From assembly GCF_000715075.1 (NCBI RefSeq), contig NC_134101.1, positions 152,197,584 through 152,261,583 on the forward strand: a stretch of 64,000 bases of DNA, given 5' to 3'. The notes under the pieces are model-generated. The model was given only the letters and a program-made list of their open reading frames with translations, was not told the DNA's origin and ran no database searches. The DNA comes from Nicotiana tabacum (lineage: Eukaryota; Streptophyta; Magnoliopsida; Solanales; Solanaceae). Positions 33,831 to 44,419 of this stretch are shown one piece after another. The position numbers were made by a program, and so were the translations under genes. Numbering within the stretch: position 1 is the first letter of the stretch; the number at the start of each line of letters is the position of its first letter.

Positions 33831-36517
33831 GACATAGACTTTCTGCTTTCGCATCCTGGACCAGCCGAGGATCAGCTATTAGTGTTGCAGGGCGACCATA
33901 GGTCCTCCTTTGAATAGGAGGGATATCTATCGGATCAGCCTCTCCGCGCAAGAAGACCTGGCGATTTGTGGGACTTCATGGCGCAACATCATTTCCATGC
34001 CCGCATAGTCGCGCGCCTACATGCTATGGGCTTCTATACAATTTTTCAGATTGGGCGGATGCAGCTTGATTGGTCTCTCATCACGGCCTTGGTAGAGCGG
34101 TGGCGACCAGAGATGCACGCTTTTCACTTGCCCACTAGAGAGGCCACCATCACGCTGGAGGATGTTCAGGTTTTGTACGGGCTGCGCGTAGATGGACGGG
34201 CCATTGCACTACCCTAGTACATTAGATCCATGACGCGTGGACATTATTTGGATATGATGGGGCAGTATACTGGTTACAGACCTCAGGGTGACGCTGTACA
34301 GAGAGGGGGTAGTCGCGTTGCTTTGTCAGCCATCAGAGATTATATGGCGTTTTTGCACCCAGACATTACTGGCGAGACGGAGGATCTCCATATTGAGCGG
34401 TACACGAGGTTGGCGCTGCTCCTACTTTTCGGGGGTGTCTTGTTCGCGAACACTTCGGGAAGTCTAGTGAGTATGCGCTTTCTCCATCATCTGCAGCAAC
34501 TAGATGATTTACCCCTGTACATCTGGGGTGTTGCTGTTCTCGCATACCTGTATATGAGCATGTGCTGGGCGAGCATGCTTTGTCAGGTGGACATATGTGG
34601 TTTTCTGCCCCTTCTACAGGTGACAACATTTTGGAATACTCTGTTCATTACTCCGAATTCTATATGGTCGAAATGACTCATAAATTTTACGTCAATCTTT
34701 TATCATAGGTTTGGGCCTGGCAGTGGATCATGCCGTTGCAGCTACCTCTACCACCACTTGCGCCCGGTGAGGCTTATCCGTTTCTCCCTCTAGCTTCTAG
34801 GTGGGTTCTCCGGCGTGGGAACTACCGAGGGACCGATGCTCATCATAATCTCCCCCTTGTCAGGGATGTGTTAGATATGTTGGTGGCCGGACAAGTAAAT
34901 ATGTACCTACACTTGTTATAAATTGAGTTGTGTTGTGCATACTCACTTTTATGTTATTATTTGGTAGTTCATCTGGACGCCATACATCGACGAGTTGCTA
35001 GCTCAGTTGGCCGATTATTGCTCAGTCGACCGACTGCTTTGGAGCACCTCCGTCCCGATGATCTTCTTCGATATGGTTGAGTATCATGCCACAGAGCGTG
35101 TGCTTCGCCAGTTTCACCATCCCCAGCCTATACCGGGGGAGCCTGCATGGGTCCCTACACACTATCAGCGGGATGACCGTGTCAGGATGGACGATATATT
35201 TATGGGATGGCTAGAGCAGCAGGTCCATATTTGGGAGCAGCGAGGTGACCGTATTCCGCCACCACCTTCATTTATCCAGGAGGCCACTATTCATCTGTAT
35301 ACGGCATGGTATCGTTGTCACACCCGACTGATGATCGGGAACCCCATTCATGTACTTAGCAAGCGCTACAGACCATACGCCGGGAGGTACGAGTCACTGG
35401 TATGTTTTTGTGGCTTATTAATATCTTATATTTGTGATATAGCGTTATTTTTTTAATATCTTAAGTGTTTCACAGGCTATTGGGCATCACCTGGTCTACC
35501 AGTTGGGACAGGAGATGCAGAAGCATGCCGATAGTGCTGCACTCGTTGAGTATGGCCGCGGGTGGCAGATATGGCTCGTCGGATCCTGTTTCAAGCGAGA
35601 GATGGCGCGAGGTTGGATTACGAGGCTCAATATGCGACTCCAGAGGACTACCATCGGGGTAGGGCTGTCCCACGAGGCAGGGGTAGGGCACGAGGTAGGG
35701 GTGCCCCATGAGGCAGGGGTGCCCCATGGGGTCGCGGGGGACGGAGAGGAGGTGGTCCCCAGCAAGGGGGCGTTGAAGCACCTGTCGACCCACCTGTTGA
35801 GGGATATGATGAGGATTTTGGAGATGATCAACCGAGTTATATACCTTAGGTAGATGAGCCTTCCAGCAGCATGCCGTCGTACAGACTTCAGCTATCTCTA
35901 CCAGCATCGCATGTCACCCCGTCAGGAGCATTGTCGATCACAGGTAAATTCGACGGGGATGTAGACCAGTACTTTGCATGCCCATCTACCGCAGCTAAGG
36001 ATCGGCCGACCCGAGACATGGATGGCGGGCGCAGGTTGAGTTATGCCTCATCCCCGACGGTTGATGCGGATCTACCACAGGCGCAGGTATGTTTGTATTA
36101 CTTTAAAATTTCAATTAGTTTTCTTTTCCTTAATGAACTGTCATTAATTAATTTTTAACTTTCTTATGAAGGCTTCGTCCCAGCCCATCTTTGAGGCCAC
36201 TACATGCTTTAATGAGGACACCACGAATGCATACAGTTAGGAGGCCGACGAGACCACAGTGAGAAAATATTTTTTGACTTAACACGTACAATACAAATAT
36301 ACTTTTTCACATGCTAAGATTAGTACTTGTTTTGTAGGTTGCTGACGGCCCGGCGGCCTATTCTTCCGATCCTGCCAGCTGTGGTGTCGATGCTACTGCA
36401 CATCCTCACATAAAGAGGCGACTTGATGATGATGATCCAGATAGTGTACCCGGGCGACAGGGGATGCGACTCAGGCCAGCAACAGCACTGAAGCACATAG
36501 GATGCGGGACTCATTGA
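33831..36517 (+). pseudogene. plant mobile domain (PMD) gene, multi-exon, broken
   Basis: Exons with splice-like borders are about 33831-34619, 34709-34900, 34969-35399, 35476-36086, 36171-36258 and 36339-36517. The PMD fold is clear: HPGPAEDQLL, then LHAMGFYTIFQIGRMQLDW, ALVERWRPEMHAFHLP, EATITLEDVQVLYGLRVDGR, LALLLLFGGVLF, VDICGFLPLLQ and QWIMPLQLP. The C-terminal exon has an arginine/glycine-rich tail (about 35640-35760). Such proteins are often annotated as phosphatase 7 long-form homologs, and cellular members (MAIN/MAIL) help to silence or express genes. Lesions: ATA where the start Met is expected (near 33840), TAG near 33917, TAG at 34214, a frameshift near 35560, TGA near 35707, TAG at 35849 and TAG near 36237. 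Confidence 0.85.
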
Positions 36518-36681
36518 TTTACTTATGTTTTTACTTTGTATAAATAGTGCATTATGTAAATAATGGTAATAAACACAGACCTTGCAAACCTAACACAAAA
36601 ACAAACAGTAGAACTAATGAAAACACTGGACAAAGGAAACATAAAGATACACTACAACGTTCAACACGTACATGTCATTGT

Positions 36682-37037
36682 TTAGTTACTACCGCCTAGT
36701 ATTCTCTGCTTCATCCACTCGAGCTTGTTTTCCAACTTTTTTTTCTCTTCTTCCGCCACCTTGAGTTTCGCCTTCAACTCTGTAATTTGTTGCTTGGATT
36801 GGCGCTCTTTGTCCCACTGCCCCATACACACATCATGAAGATGATACAACTTGTCTTTGTAATATTCCTGCTCACATGGTTCATCAATCCATACCTTAAA
36901 ATTGCATGGTACGCCGGGTTGCCCATAAAACATGTTCATACACGCCCAGTAGCGGCGTCCAGCTTCTTCCCAACAATCGTACATCATGCTTTTGATTCCA
37001 CAATCGCACTTTGGGCAATAAGGGGTTGTCGAGACAT
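36682..37037 (-). pseudogene. GRF-type zinc-finger protein with coiled coil, copy 1
   Basis: From an ATG at 37037 the minus strand reads MSRQ, then a one-base loss relative to copy 2 shifts the frame. The downstream frame is open to the stop at 36682 and has CDCG ... EEAGRRYWAC ... CNFKVWIDEP, the C-x-C-G, GRR and C-x-F-x-x-W-x-D-E pattern of a GRF zinc finger, which binds single-stranded nucleic acid in known proteins. The last 45 residues are a lysine/glutamate-rich coiled coil (KLKVAEEEKKKLENKLEWMK). The usual partner domains are absent. It could also start at an internal ATG (36987), giving 101 residues without the first cysteines. It converges on the PMD gene. Confidence 0.75.
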
Positions 37038-37560
37038 TTCTTAAAGAGAAACTTTGGTTTTATGGAAATATTTGCTATAGGTTGTTGTTAAGCACAGAAA
37101 ATAACTAGAATGCGCTCGTTATTTATAGGCAATATTTCACATATAACGTAATATTATTCCACGCTTTACATACACGTAAAACGTAGTATTATACCACGCT
37201 TTGCATATTAAATTTCTCTGAAACGACATTATTTTATCACATGGTTTTCAGCTTTTTCAGGACGACATGACAACTCAACAAAGCGTAGTATTATATTGCG
37301 CTTTACATATTACATTTTTCTGCAAGGAAATAACTTTTTCACATGCGTTTCTAGATTTTTACGAATGACAAGACAACTCCATAAAATATAGTACTATACC
37401 ACGCTTTAAGTATTAAATTTTTCTGCAAGAAAACAAATTTTTTCACATGGTTTTCATCTTTTTCAGAACGACAAGACAACTCCATAAAATGTAGTACTAT
37501 ACAAATATAGTCTTATACCATGCTTTGCACATAATTTTTTTTTAAATTTTTAGATTGGTA
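37038..37560 (-). promoter_or_regulatory. palindromic motif cluster upstream of GRF copy 1
   Basis: About five copies of a motif near acgtagtattataccacgct occur at roughly 37147, 37180, 37282, 37387 and 37490. The same family of motifs forms the terminal inverted repeats. The spacer carries ttctgcaagaaaa and cacatggttttc pieces, so the cluster is itself a diverged tandem repeat. The position directly 5' of the gene suggests a promoter copied from a TIR. Confidence 0.6.
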
Positions 37561-37828
37561 TTCTTTAGTAACACCAATACGTTGAATATTTGAATAATTC
37601 TATGAAGAAAATAATACATTATGTAGATAATGGCAACAATTCTAGTTTAACGACACAAGTTATTGTGACAGAATTTGAACAACAATTTTATTTAAACATG
37701 ACAACACAAACACAAACACGACAAATCTAACGATACACATAACAAAAACAAACAGTAGAACTAATGAAAACACTTGACAAGGGAAACATAAAGATACACT
37801 AGTACGCTCAACACGTACAATCCACTGT

Positions 37829-38187
37829 TTAGTCACGACCGCATACTACTATTTGCTCCAACCATTGGAGTTGGTCTTCCAGTTTTTTTTTCTCTTCTTC
37901 TACCTCATTGAGTTTCGCCTTCGACTCATCAATTTCTTGGTTGGTTCGGCGCTCGCTTATCGCTTGCCTCGTACAGGTATATGAAGATCATAACTTCTTT
38001 CTTTGTAGTACTCCTGGTTACATGGTTCATCCATCCATACCTCAAATTCACATGTAGGCTTGTCGGATTGCTCGTCCTCCTTGTTCATACATGCTCAGTA
38101 GCGGCGTCCACCATCTGGCCACCATTTATACAAACTGCATTTTTCTCCGCAATAGCACCTTGGGACATAAACGTGTTGCTCAGACAT
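37829..38187 (-). pseudogene. GRF-type zinc-finger protein, copy 2 (broken)
   Basis: The minus strand starts MSEQHVYVPRCYCGEK at 38187, in the frame that copy 1 has lost. It carries CYCG, DGGRRY, then a TGA where copy 1 has Trp, and CEFEVWMDEPC. A frameshift and a TAA near 37955 break the coiled-coil part, which continues in another frame to the stop at 37829-37831. The two copies complement each other and so define the family, but neither encodes the whole protein. Confidence 0.7.
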
Positions 38188-38570
38188 TTCTTAAAGAGAA
38201 ACTTTGGTTATTGTTAAGCGCAAAACATAAATAGCATGCGCCCGTTATTTATAGTCAATATTTTACACAAAACGTAGTATTATACTGCGTTTTAGTTATT
38301 GAAGTTAAACGACATGACAACTCAACAAAACGTAGTATTATACCATGCTTTACATATTAAAGTTATTCTGCAACAAAATAAGTTTTTCACATGGTTTTCA
38401 GCTTTTTCAGAACGACATGACAACTCAACAAAACGTAGTATTATATCACGCTTTACATATTAAAGTTATTCTGCAATTAAACTTCTTTTTCTTCAGTCAT
38501 TCCAGCTTTTTGAGAATGACAATACAATATATAAAATGTATTATTGTACCACGCTTTACATATTAGATTT
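38188..38570 (-). promoter_or_regulatory. palindromic motif cluster upstream of GRF copy 2
   Basis: Four copies of the motif (acgtagtattatactgcgtt and variants) at about 38274, 38331, 38434 and 38536, in the same relation to the gene start as in copy 1. Confidence 0.6.
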
Positions 38571-38772
38571 ATTTTTTAATACGTAATTTTTTTATTCCAC
38601 ATTCTTGGTATTCTTTACTAACACAAATAAGTTTAATATTTGAACAACCATATCAAAACGTCACGTTAAAAAATAAGATGTAACAAGATTGTGGAATATA
38701 ATTTTATTTGATATATATTGCAACATACACAAATACAGACACATATTAAAAAAACAAAACCAAAACAAAAGA

Positions 38773-41677
38773 CTAGGGGTATCCTTGATAGTTGGGTACC
38801 TTCGACGAACTTGCACCAGGAGCTGGATTACCACCGCCACGCACACCACTTGAAGGACATTTACGACGGTCGTGTCCTGGCTGCGAGCATATGCCACATT
38901 TACGTGCATATACGGTGTCACCAACATCCATTTGGTTCTGTATACGTGTTCTCTTTTTCACTTGCAGCTTGCACAAATAGTCCTTGTTACATACCATCTT
39001 AAAAGGTTCCGGCGGCCAATAATGCTCAACACCTAATGGCTGCAACTGCCCGCTATACGTGCCTACGTATTCAGCAACCCTGTATTGCCTATCAATATAG
39101 TTGGTTGCCCCATATCCAACTTGTTGAAAGCACTTCAATGCATTTGCGCACGACATGTGGTAGATGGTCCATTTCCCACATGAACAAAACCTTCTGGATT
39201 CATTCACTGTATGTAGATTATTCCCACGGTGTCCGCGGATAACGGTTTTAACTTCAAAAACACTCCGGTCATCATCGTACTGTAGAAACGAATGCCACTG
39301 TGCTCGCCTCCTGTACCTTTCAAATCTTCTCATGGGTATTATCATAAATTGAACACCCCTGTCCATCAATGCCAATGCAGCTGCATGCCTTTCAACTAAC
39401 CTCTCCACACTCTGTTTGAATGTCATACGGACCATGGCAGTGACAGGCAGTCCACGGGCAGACTTCAACAAGCCGTTGAATGACTCCGACACGTTTGTAG
39501 TGAGGGCTCCCCATCATCTGCCGCCATCAGCATGCAATGTCCACATGTGAAATTCATGTCCCATCAACCAAGTATAGGCTCGTGGATCTATCTGCCGGAT
39601 CGCTTCCATGCGCCTGGTGAATTTGCACTGTTGGTGCTCAGTTGCAGCCATCCACATTAAGTCATGCAAGACCTTGTCAGGATATTTCTTCTGGAAATTG
39701 GCCTTTAGGTGCCTCACACAGTAACGGTGGTATGTATATGATTCCTTCCATTCAGGCAAGTGTCGTACAGAACTTAAAATACCATCATGTCGATCGGATA
39801 TTAGACAAATACCTGAACGCTGTTTGACAACGTGCTGCTTCAAGTGGATAAAAAAAACGTCCACGTCGCTTCGCTTCGCTTTCGTTGGCACAAATGGCAA
39901 AAACTAGTGGAAATATTTGGCCGTTGGCATCAACTGCAGCTGCAATCAAAAGCTTAATATCATACTTTACATAGACATGAGTACTGTCTATGGAAATTAC
40001 AGGACGACAATGCACAAAACCATCAATTGTTGCTTTAAATGACCAGAACACATAGTTGAAACTATATTCGGGTCTGTCCGGACTACGCTCATGCCTCCAT
40101 TCAACAACAGTGTTGGGGTTAAAGTGTTGCAGTGCGGCCATGTACCTGGGCAGATTTGAAAAAGACTTATCCCAGTCGCCATAAATAAGTTCAAAGGCAC
40201 GTTTGCGACCGAGATATGCTTTTCTTTTGGTTATAGTACAACCATACTCTTGGTGGACGGCTGTAATACACTCTTTAATCTTGAACCTAATGGACACTTC
40301 CAAATATGGAATCAAGACAAGAGAAATCAAGTCCACATCAAGGTTGAAGTGATTCTTATTGAATGTGTCCATTTCACATATGTGGGTGCTAATAAATATA
40401 CCCATTTTCCACAAACCTGATTTCTTCTTGCTGGCACGCAACATCCAGTAACAACCCATAAAGTCTCTACGGCATACAGCCTTGTATACCTCCGTATTTG
40501 ACTCACTTACTATCATCTCACAACACTCTCTTATACTGTAGATTTTTACAGCCCTAATTAGGCGAGCTTTGTCAGGGAAATACATGCCCTTTGTCAGAAC
40601 AGCTGGTCTAGACTCATCCCATATTGCTGACCGAATTTCGTCATCATCCCTTGTGAGGGCATCCACGTTCAGCATACTTGGCAAATTATCAAGGTAGGGA
40701 ATATTACGCTCATGAAATGGCACGTGGGACTCATACACTCTTGGTCTAGCGGGAGGTGGAGAAACATGCTTCCTCGTCAGCTCAAGTTCAACATTCACTT
40801 CCTCCTCATCATCACCCTCATCATGGAAGGGTGTGCCATCTCCAGACTCATCTGCATTATTGTCATAATCACTATCATCTTCCTGACTCTGCGCATCTGC
40901 CATCTCACGAGTGAATACGTCGTCTATGGGCAACTGTGTGAGGTCAGGAACATCAAGAAGCTCGTTTTCACTTCACAAAAAGAACAAAATGATAAGTTAC
41001 CCAACTAGATAAATACTTTAGAAATAGATATATCACTTTACTTACAAGTCGTACTGTCTTGACGTTTCATGATGGATATTTTCTTGTTGGTGATGACTCC
41101 CGGATGGACCACCGTGGTCCAATACTCTAGAACTACGCATATTCCAACTAGGGGCGGGGTCATAACTTGTAAAATTCATATCCGGACGGTACACCCTATG
41201 AAAAATATGAGTATTAATACAAATCCAATTCAAACATAAAATAAACATTGCTAAAGCGTAGAAAAATTGAAGTTTACCAGTTGTCTTGTGGATTATATAA
41301 AGTCAAAAAATTATTTTGTGGCTGCTCATTCGCCGGTGGTGACAAGTTTAAATCAAGGCAAGCTCTTTCATCGGCAATCTGTCCGGCAAAAACTGCTCCA
41401 GAATAACCACCCGATGACTGGGGTATCCCTACTATGCACGCCCTCATTATTGGGAACGTCTTCCACCTTGACGTACATTTCCAACAATTTTACTGGAATA
41501 AATTCCCTGTATTCATCCAGAATTCGCAAAAAATCTCTAAGAGTTTCATCATCTTCGATGTTAAACTCAGAGTAATAAGCAAACCCCTGCGGAGTCACTA
41601 AATATGGAAATCTTCCTCCAGCACAACCTGACCCCCCCAATATAATGAAACCCTTATTTTTGGCTCTTCAGACATTG
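38773..41677 (-). pseudogene. mudrA-type MULE transposase, multi-exon, broken
   Basis: The minus strand starts MSEEPKIRVSLYWGGQVVLE at 41677; a frame break near 41615 leads to VTPQGFAYYSEFNIEDDETL. Introns are inferred near 41278-41200 and 41046-40975. The main frame 40933-39785 has an acidic N-terminus, the MuDR-type domain (FPDKARLIRAVKIYSIREC) and the first catalytic Asp in VISIDSTHVYVKYD. A frameshift near 39880 leads to CLISDRHDGIL (second Asp), and a TGA at 39514 replaces Arg before NVSESFNGLLK (Glu). A SWIM finger follows, FCSCGKWTIYHMSCANA, where the last His is Asn, then a zinc knuckle CGICSQPGHDRRKC. The enzyme would cut at the TIRs; this copy is dead but nearly complete. Confidence 0.9.
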
Positions 41678-41779
41678 TGAAAAATGATTGATAAGAAGAA
41701 GAGAGAAGTATGAACGGAAGTTTGAAGGAAAATATTGAATGGATTTTCATAAAATTCAAACCCTTTAAATAAGCTTGGG

Positions 41780-42220
41780 GTGCAGAATTATTTTTGTGTA
41801 AAACGTAGTACAATACCACGTTTTATGTATTTGAATTATTGGTATGTCAGTTATCCGCAGAACACTTATTGGTGGGCCCAAATTTTAAAGCAAAATGCAG
41901 TATAATACTGCATTTTCCTTAAATGCGGTATTGTACTGCCTTTTGCATTAAAAATAAATATTCCCAGCAGGTTCTGCAGAAGTGGGCCCAATATTAATAG
42001 GGAAACGCAGTATTGGGAAAATGCAGTATTATACTGCGTTTTCCTTAAAAAAATTAATTTTTTAATAATACGCAGTATAGTAATGCGTTTTACTTTAATG
42101 GCTAACTTTTCGTTAAAGTAAAATGGAGTATTATACTGCGTTTTAGTTATTTATGTAACTTTATTTTAGAAGTAGAAATGTATTTTTTGCCCAAAAAAGC
42201 ATTACAAAAATTTCGGACTC
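41780..42220 (-). repeat. right terminal inverted repeat of the MULE and mudrA upstream region
   Basis: About six copies of the palindromic motif occur at about 41802, 41887, 41923, 42007, 42067 and 42130, including the perfect atgcagtataatactgcatt. The end reads tttcggactc before the target duplication. Because mudrA starts at 41677 reading away from this end, the TIR is also its natural promoter, as in the classical MuDR element. Confidence 0.85.
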
Positions 42221-42229
42221 TTTCTTTGA
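42221..42229 (+). repeat. right 9-bp target site duplication of the MULE
   Basis: Identical to 31978-31986 (tttctttga). Confidence 0.9.
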
Positions 42230-43290
42230 GGGCTTACAAAGGAATTTGAAGACATTTTGATGTCAATGCCTTAACTTTAATCTATGAGCTAATTCATAAA
42301 TACTCTCATTATCTATATTAGCTTAACGTTCATAAGCTAGAGGTTATTGAGTTTAAACTTATAATATCTTAAAATATAGTGAATGAGAAATAGAGGGGAA
42401 AATAAATTTTTTGAATTTTTCTCTTTAGCAAAGGGACATTGTCCTATATTGGAGGAGGAAAAGAATTTTGATGGGTATACATACAATTGCACTTCTTCTA
42501 ATTCTTAAAGAGTTGAGAAATAGTCAAGCCTCGGCCATCACATCGGATTCGGTCAAATGATTTATTGATCAATTTATTGGACCAAATTTATTTGTTCATA
42601 TTAAATATTATTTTAATCCAAATCAACCGTCTCTGTAATGGTAAATAGATTTTCACATTAGAATTTAAATTTGGCGGTTTGCATAAATGACCATTTTATA
42701 AACAATCACTTTGAGTTGCAACTCTTCGCTATTACCCAACTTTTTGGCTATAAATATATGATATTTCCTACACATTTTCCTTACGAAAATTCTGTTTTCT
42801 CGTTCTTCCTTCTGCATTGTTTTTAACAGAAAGCAAACAACAGCAAGTGTGATTTGCTACCGATCGTTAAGTCCGTTGGTCACTTTTTGAATACAGAGTA
42901 CTAACAAAGGTAAGGTTTGTGTGCACACTACCCTCTTCATATCCCATTTGTGGAATACATTAAATTGTTATTGTTATTGTCTTATTTTGAGACGTCTAAC
43001 TTATCTAGAGAATGTATTTACGTTTGGGAAGCAAAAAAGAAGTTAGCATTTTGTTATTTACAACATTTTTTTAATTATGTATCTTCTTTAGTTTACTTTT
43101 TTCTTTTTCTTTCTCTTCCTTTTTTCTTGTTTTCCATTACCTATTTTTTGCAAAGAGAAAATTAAGATATTTTAGCGATCGAAAACCCACAATTCATATC
43201 CTTCGCCTAATTCTTTACATTCCCTACCGCGGCACCACTCTCCTGCCGAAGATTTCTTCATTTGCCTCGTGGAAAAAGATTGGGGAATTT
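42230..43290 (+). other. possible solo or partial copia LTR with TATA box, and an RTE/SINE-like tail
   Basis: The stretch from agcaaagggacattgtccta (42426) resembles the start region of several Solanaceae copia LTRs, and a TATA-like ggctataaatatatg at 42747 precedes a leader-like CT-rich sequence. At 42908 the phrase ggtaaggtttgtgtgcacac and actaccctctt, followed by ttgttattgttattg, looks like the tail of an RTE LINE or dependent SINE. No coding sequence is convincing. Boundaries are unknown. Confidence 0.3.
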
Positions 43291-43319
43291 AAATAATGCG
43301 AGTTTTGATTTTATCTTCT

Positions 43320-43540
43320 TTTTTTTTTACCTATCGGGAACAAAGCGAAGTAGCTGATTTACTAGCAAAAATTGGAAGTCGTATGGATAGTTCGGCAGGC
43401 AACACTATCATTGAACAACCACCACCTTTTGTTCGCAAAGCCTTGGAAGACGACCAATGGGAGAAAATTTTTGTTAAAGATGTGGCACCATCAACTCTTG
43501 CACCCTCCAACTGTTTGTCAAGTCCCCTTGGACGCTCCTT
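43320..43540 (+). pseudogene. L1-type LINE RNase H C-terminal fragment
   Basis: The + frame reads YREQSEVADLLAKIGSRMDS and then EQPPPFVRKALEDDQ. This resembles the end of the RNase H domain and the tail in plant L1-type LINEs, where RE-x-N-x-VAD-x-LAK is conserved. The rest of the LINE is missing. The downstream part of the open frame to 43682 shows no similarity that I recognise. Confidence 0.45.
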
Positions 43541-43682
43541 TTGTACTCCCCAGGATATGAGAACCACTAACACTAATTTTTCTCCTGATTTCCCCTTTTG
43601 TCAAGACCCAATACGATGTCGCCCCATCCCCAGGACCATAACCATGTTTTCGCATGTTACTTGTACCTCCACCTTAATATAA

Positions 43683-43968
43683 TATAAACAGTCATCCTTT
43701 TCACCAATTTTTTTTGTGTGTGTAAGATGATAATTTTTACGGATTAGATTGCTTGATAGAAGTAGTTGATTTTGTAAGAAAGGTGTTCACCACTTAGCTA
43801 AAAGGTTGATTCTTGCTTGTCAAAAATTGAAACTATGTTGAACACCATTTTCTCCCCCAGCTCTCTTCCTCCTTTTTTAATGGCTGGACATAAAGTGGAA
43901 ACATAAGAAAAAATTACCTATAAGGAGAGTTAATGACACGTGGCAACGTTACACTCTCATATTTTTAT
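43683..43968. other. intergenic, nothing recognised
   Basis: AT-rich sequence with no open frame or repeat of note. It ends in the 9-bp tatttttat that is duplicated at 45507-45515. Confidence 0.5.
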
Positions 43969-44419
43969 GGAATTTTTACATTCCTATGCCACATAGGAAA
44001 CCTTATTACCCTCAATGTTTAAGGTTTGACTTAGTTACACTTAGTATACCAAATTACCAATTCTATACCATAATTAATTAAGGGTATAATTAATTGTACA
44101 TTTTTTACTCCTTAATTAAAGGAATCTGCATGTTTCTCTCTCCTAACCCCTCAGTCCCACTCACGTTTTACCCATAGCCACGTTCTTTTTACTATTTTTC
44201 ATCCTCTGTAACCAAATTCTCCCTCTAAATTCACAGAAAATTGAAGAAACCCTTCAACAAAGTTGGTTCCCCATTTTACTCCAGTTGAAGTTCATCAATG
44301 AAGAACAACAAAGTTCATCAAAATTGAAGTCAAATCTTCAAAGTTCATACACACATTTACCTTCAACTTCAAATTTTCTCAATGAAGAAGAACAAACCTT
44401 CAAAGAGACAAGAGAGCAG

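Larger units (their letters stand above)
36560..38570 (-). repeat. tandem segmental duplication of GRF gene plus upstream motif cluster
   Basis: Blocks of about 1 kb, 36560-37540 and 37700-38570, align along their length: the 3' flank (caaaaacaaacagtagaact), the GRF frame, and the motif cluster upstream. They are clearly diverged, which makes the duplication older than the lesions. Confidence 0.8.
31987..42220 (+). mobile_element. Mutator-like element (MULE) with PMD, GRF and mudrA genes
   Basis: The 10234-bp element is flanked by a perfect 9-bp direct repeat tttctttga (31978-31986 and 42221-42229), the standard target duplication of MULEs. Its ends are long imperfect inverted repeats: GGGTTTCGAAAC at the left and, on the other strand, GAGTCCGAAAT at the right, continuing for about 300 bp. 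Inside are a PMD gene on + (33831-36517), two GRF zinc-finger genes on - (36682-37037 and 37829-38187) and a mudrA-type transposase gene on - (38773-41677). All four carry lesions. The flanks continue ggg at both sides, so the exact boundary could shift by up to three bases. Confidence 0.92.

Noticed and set aside
35470..35907. 145- and 111-codon minus-strand frames opposite the PMD tail
   Set aside because: The plus-strand reading gives the conserved PMD end and the RG-rich tail, so these are shadows.
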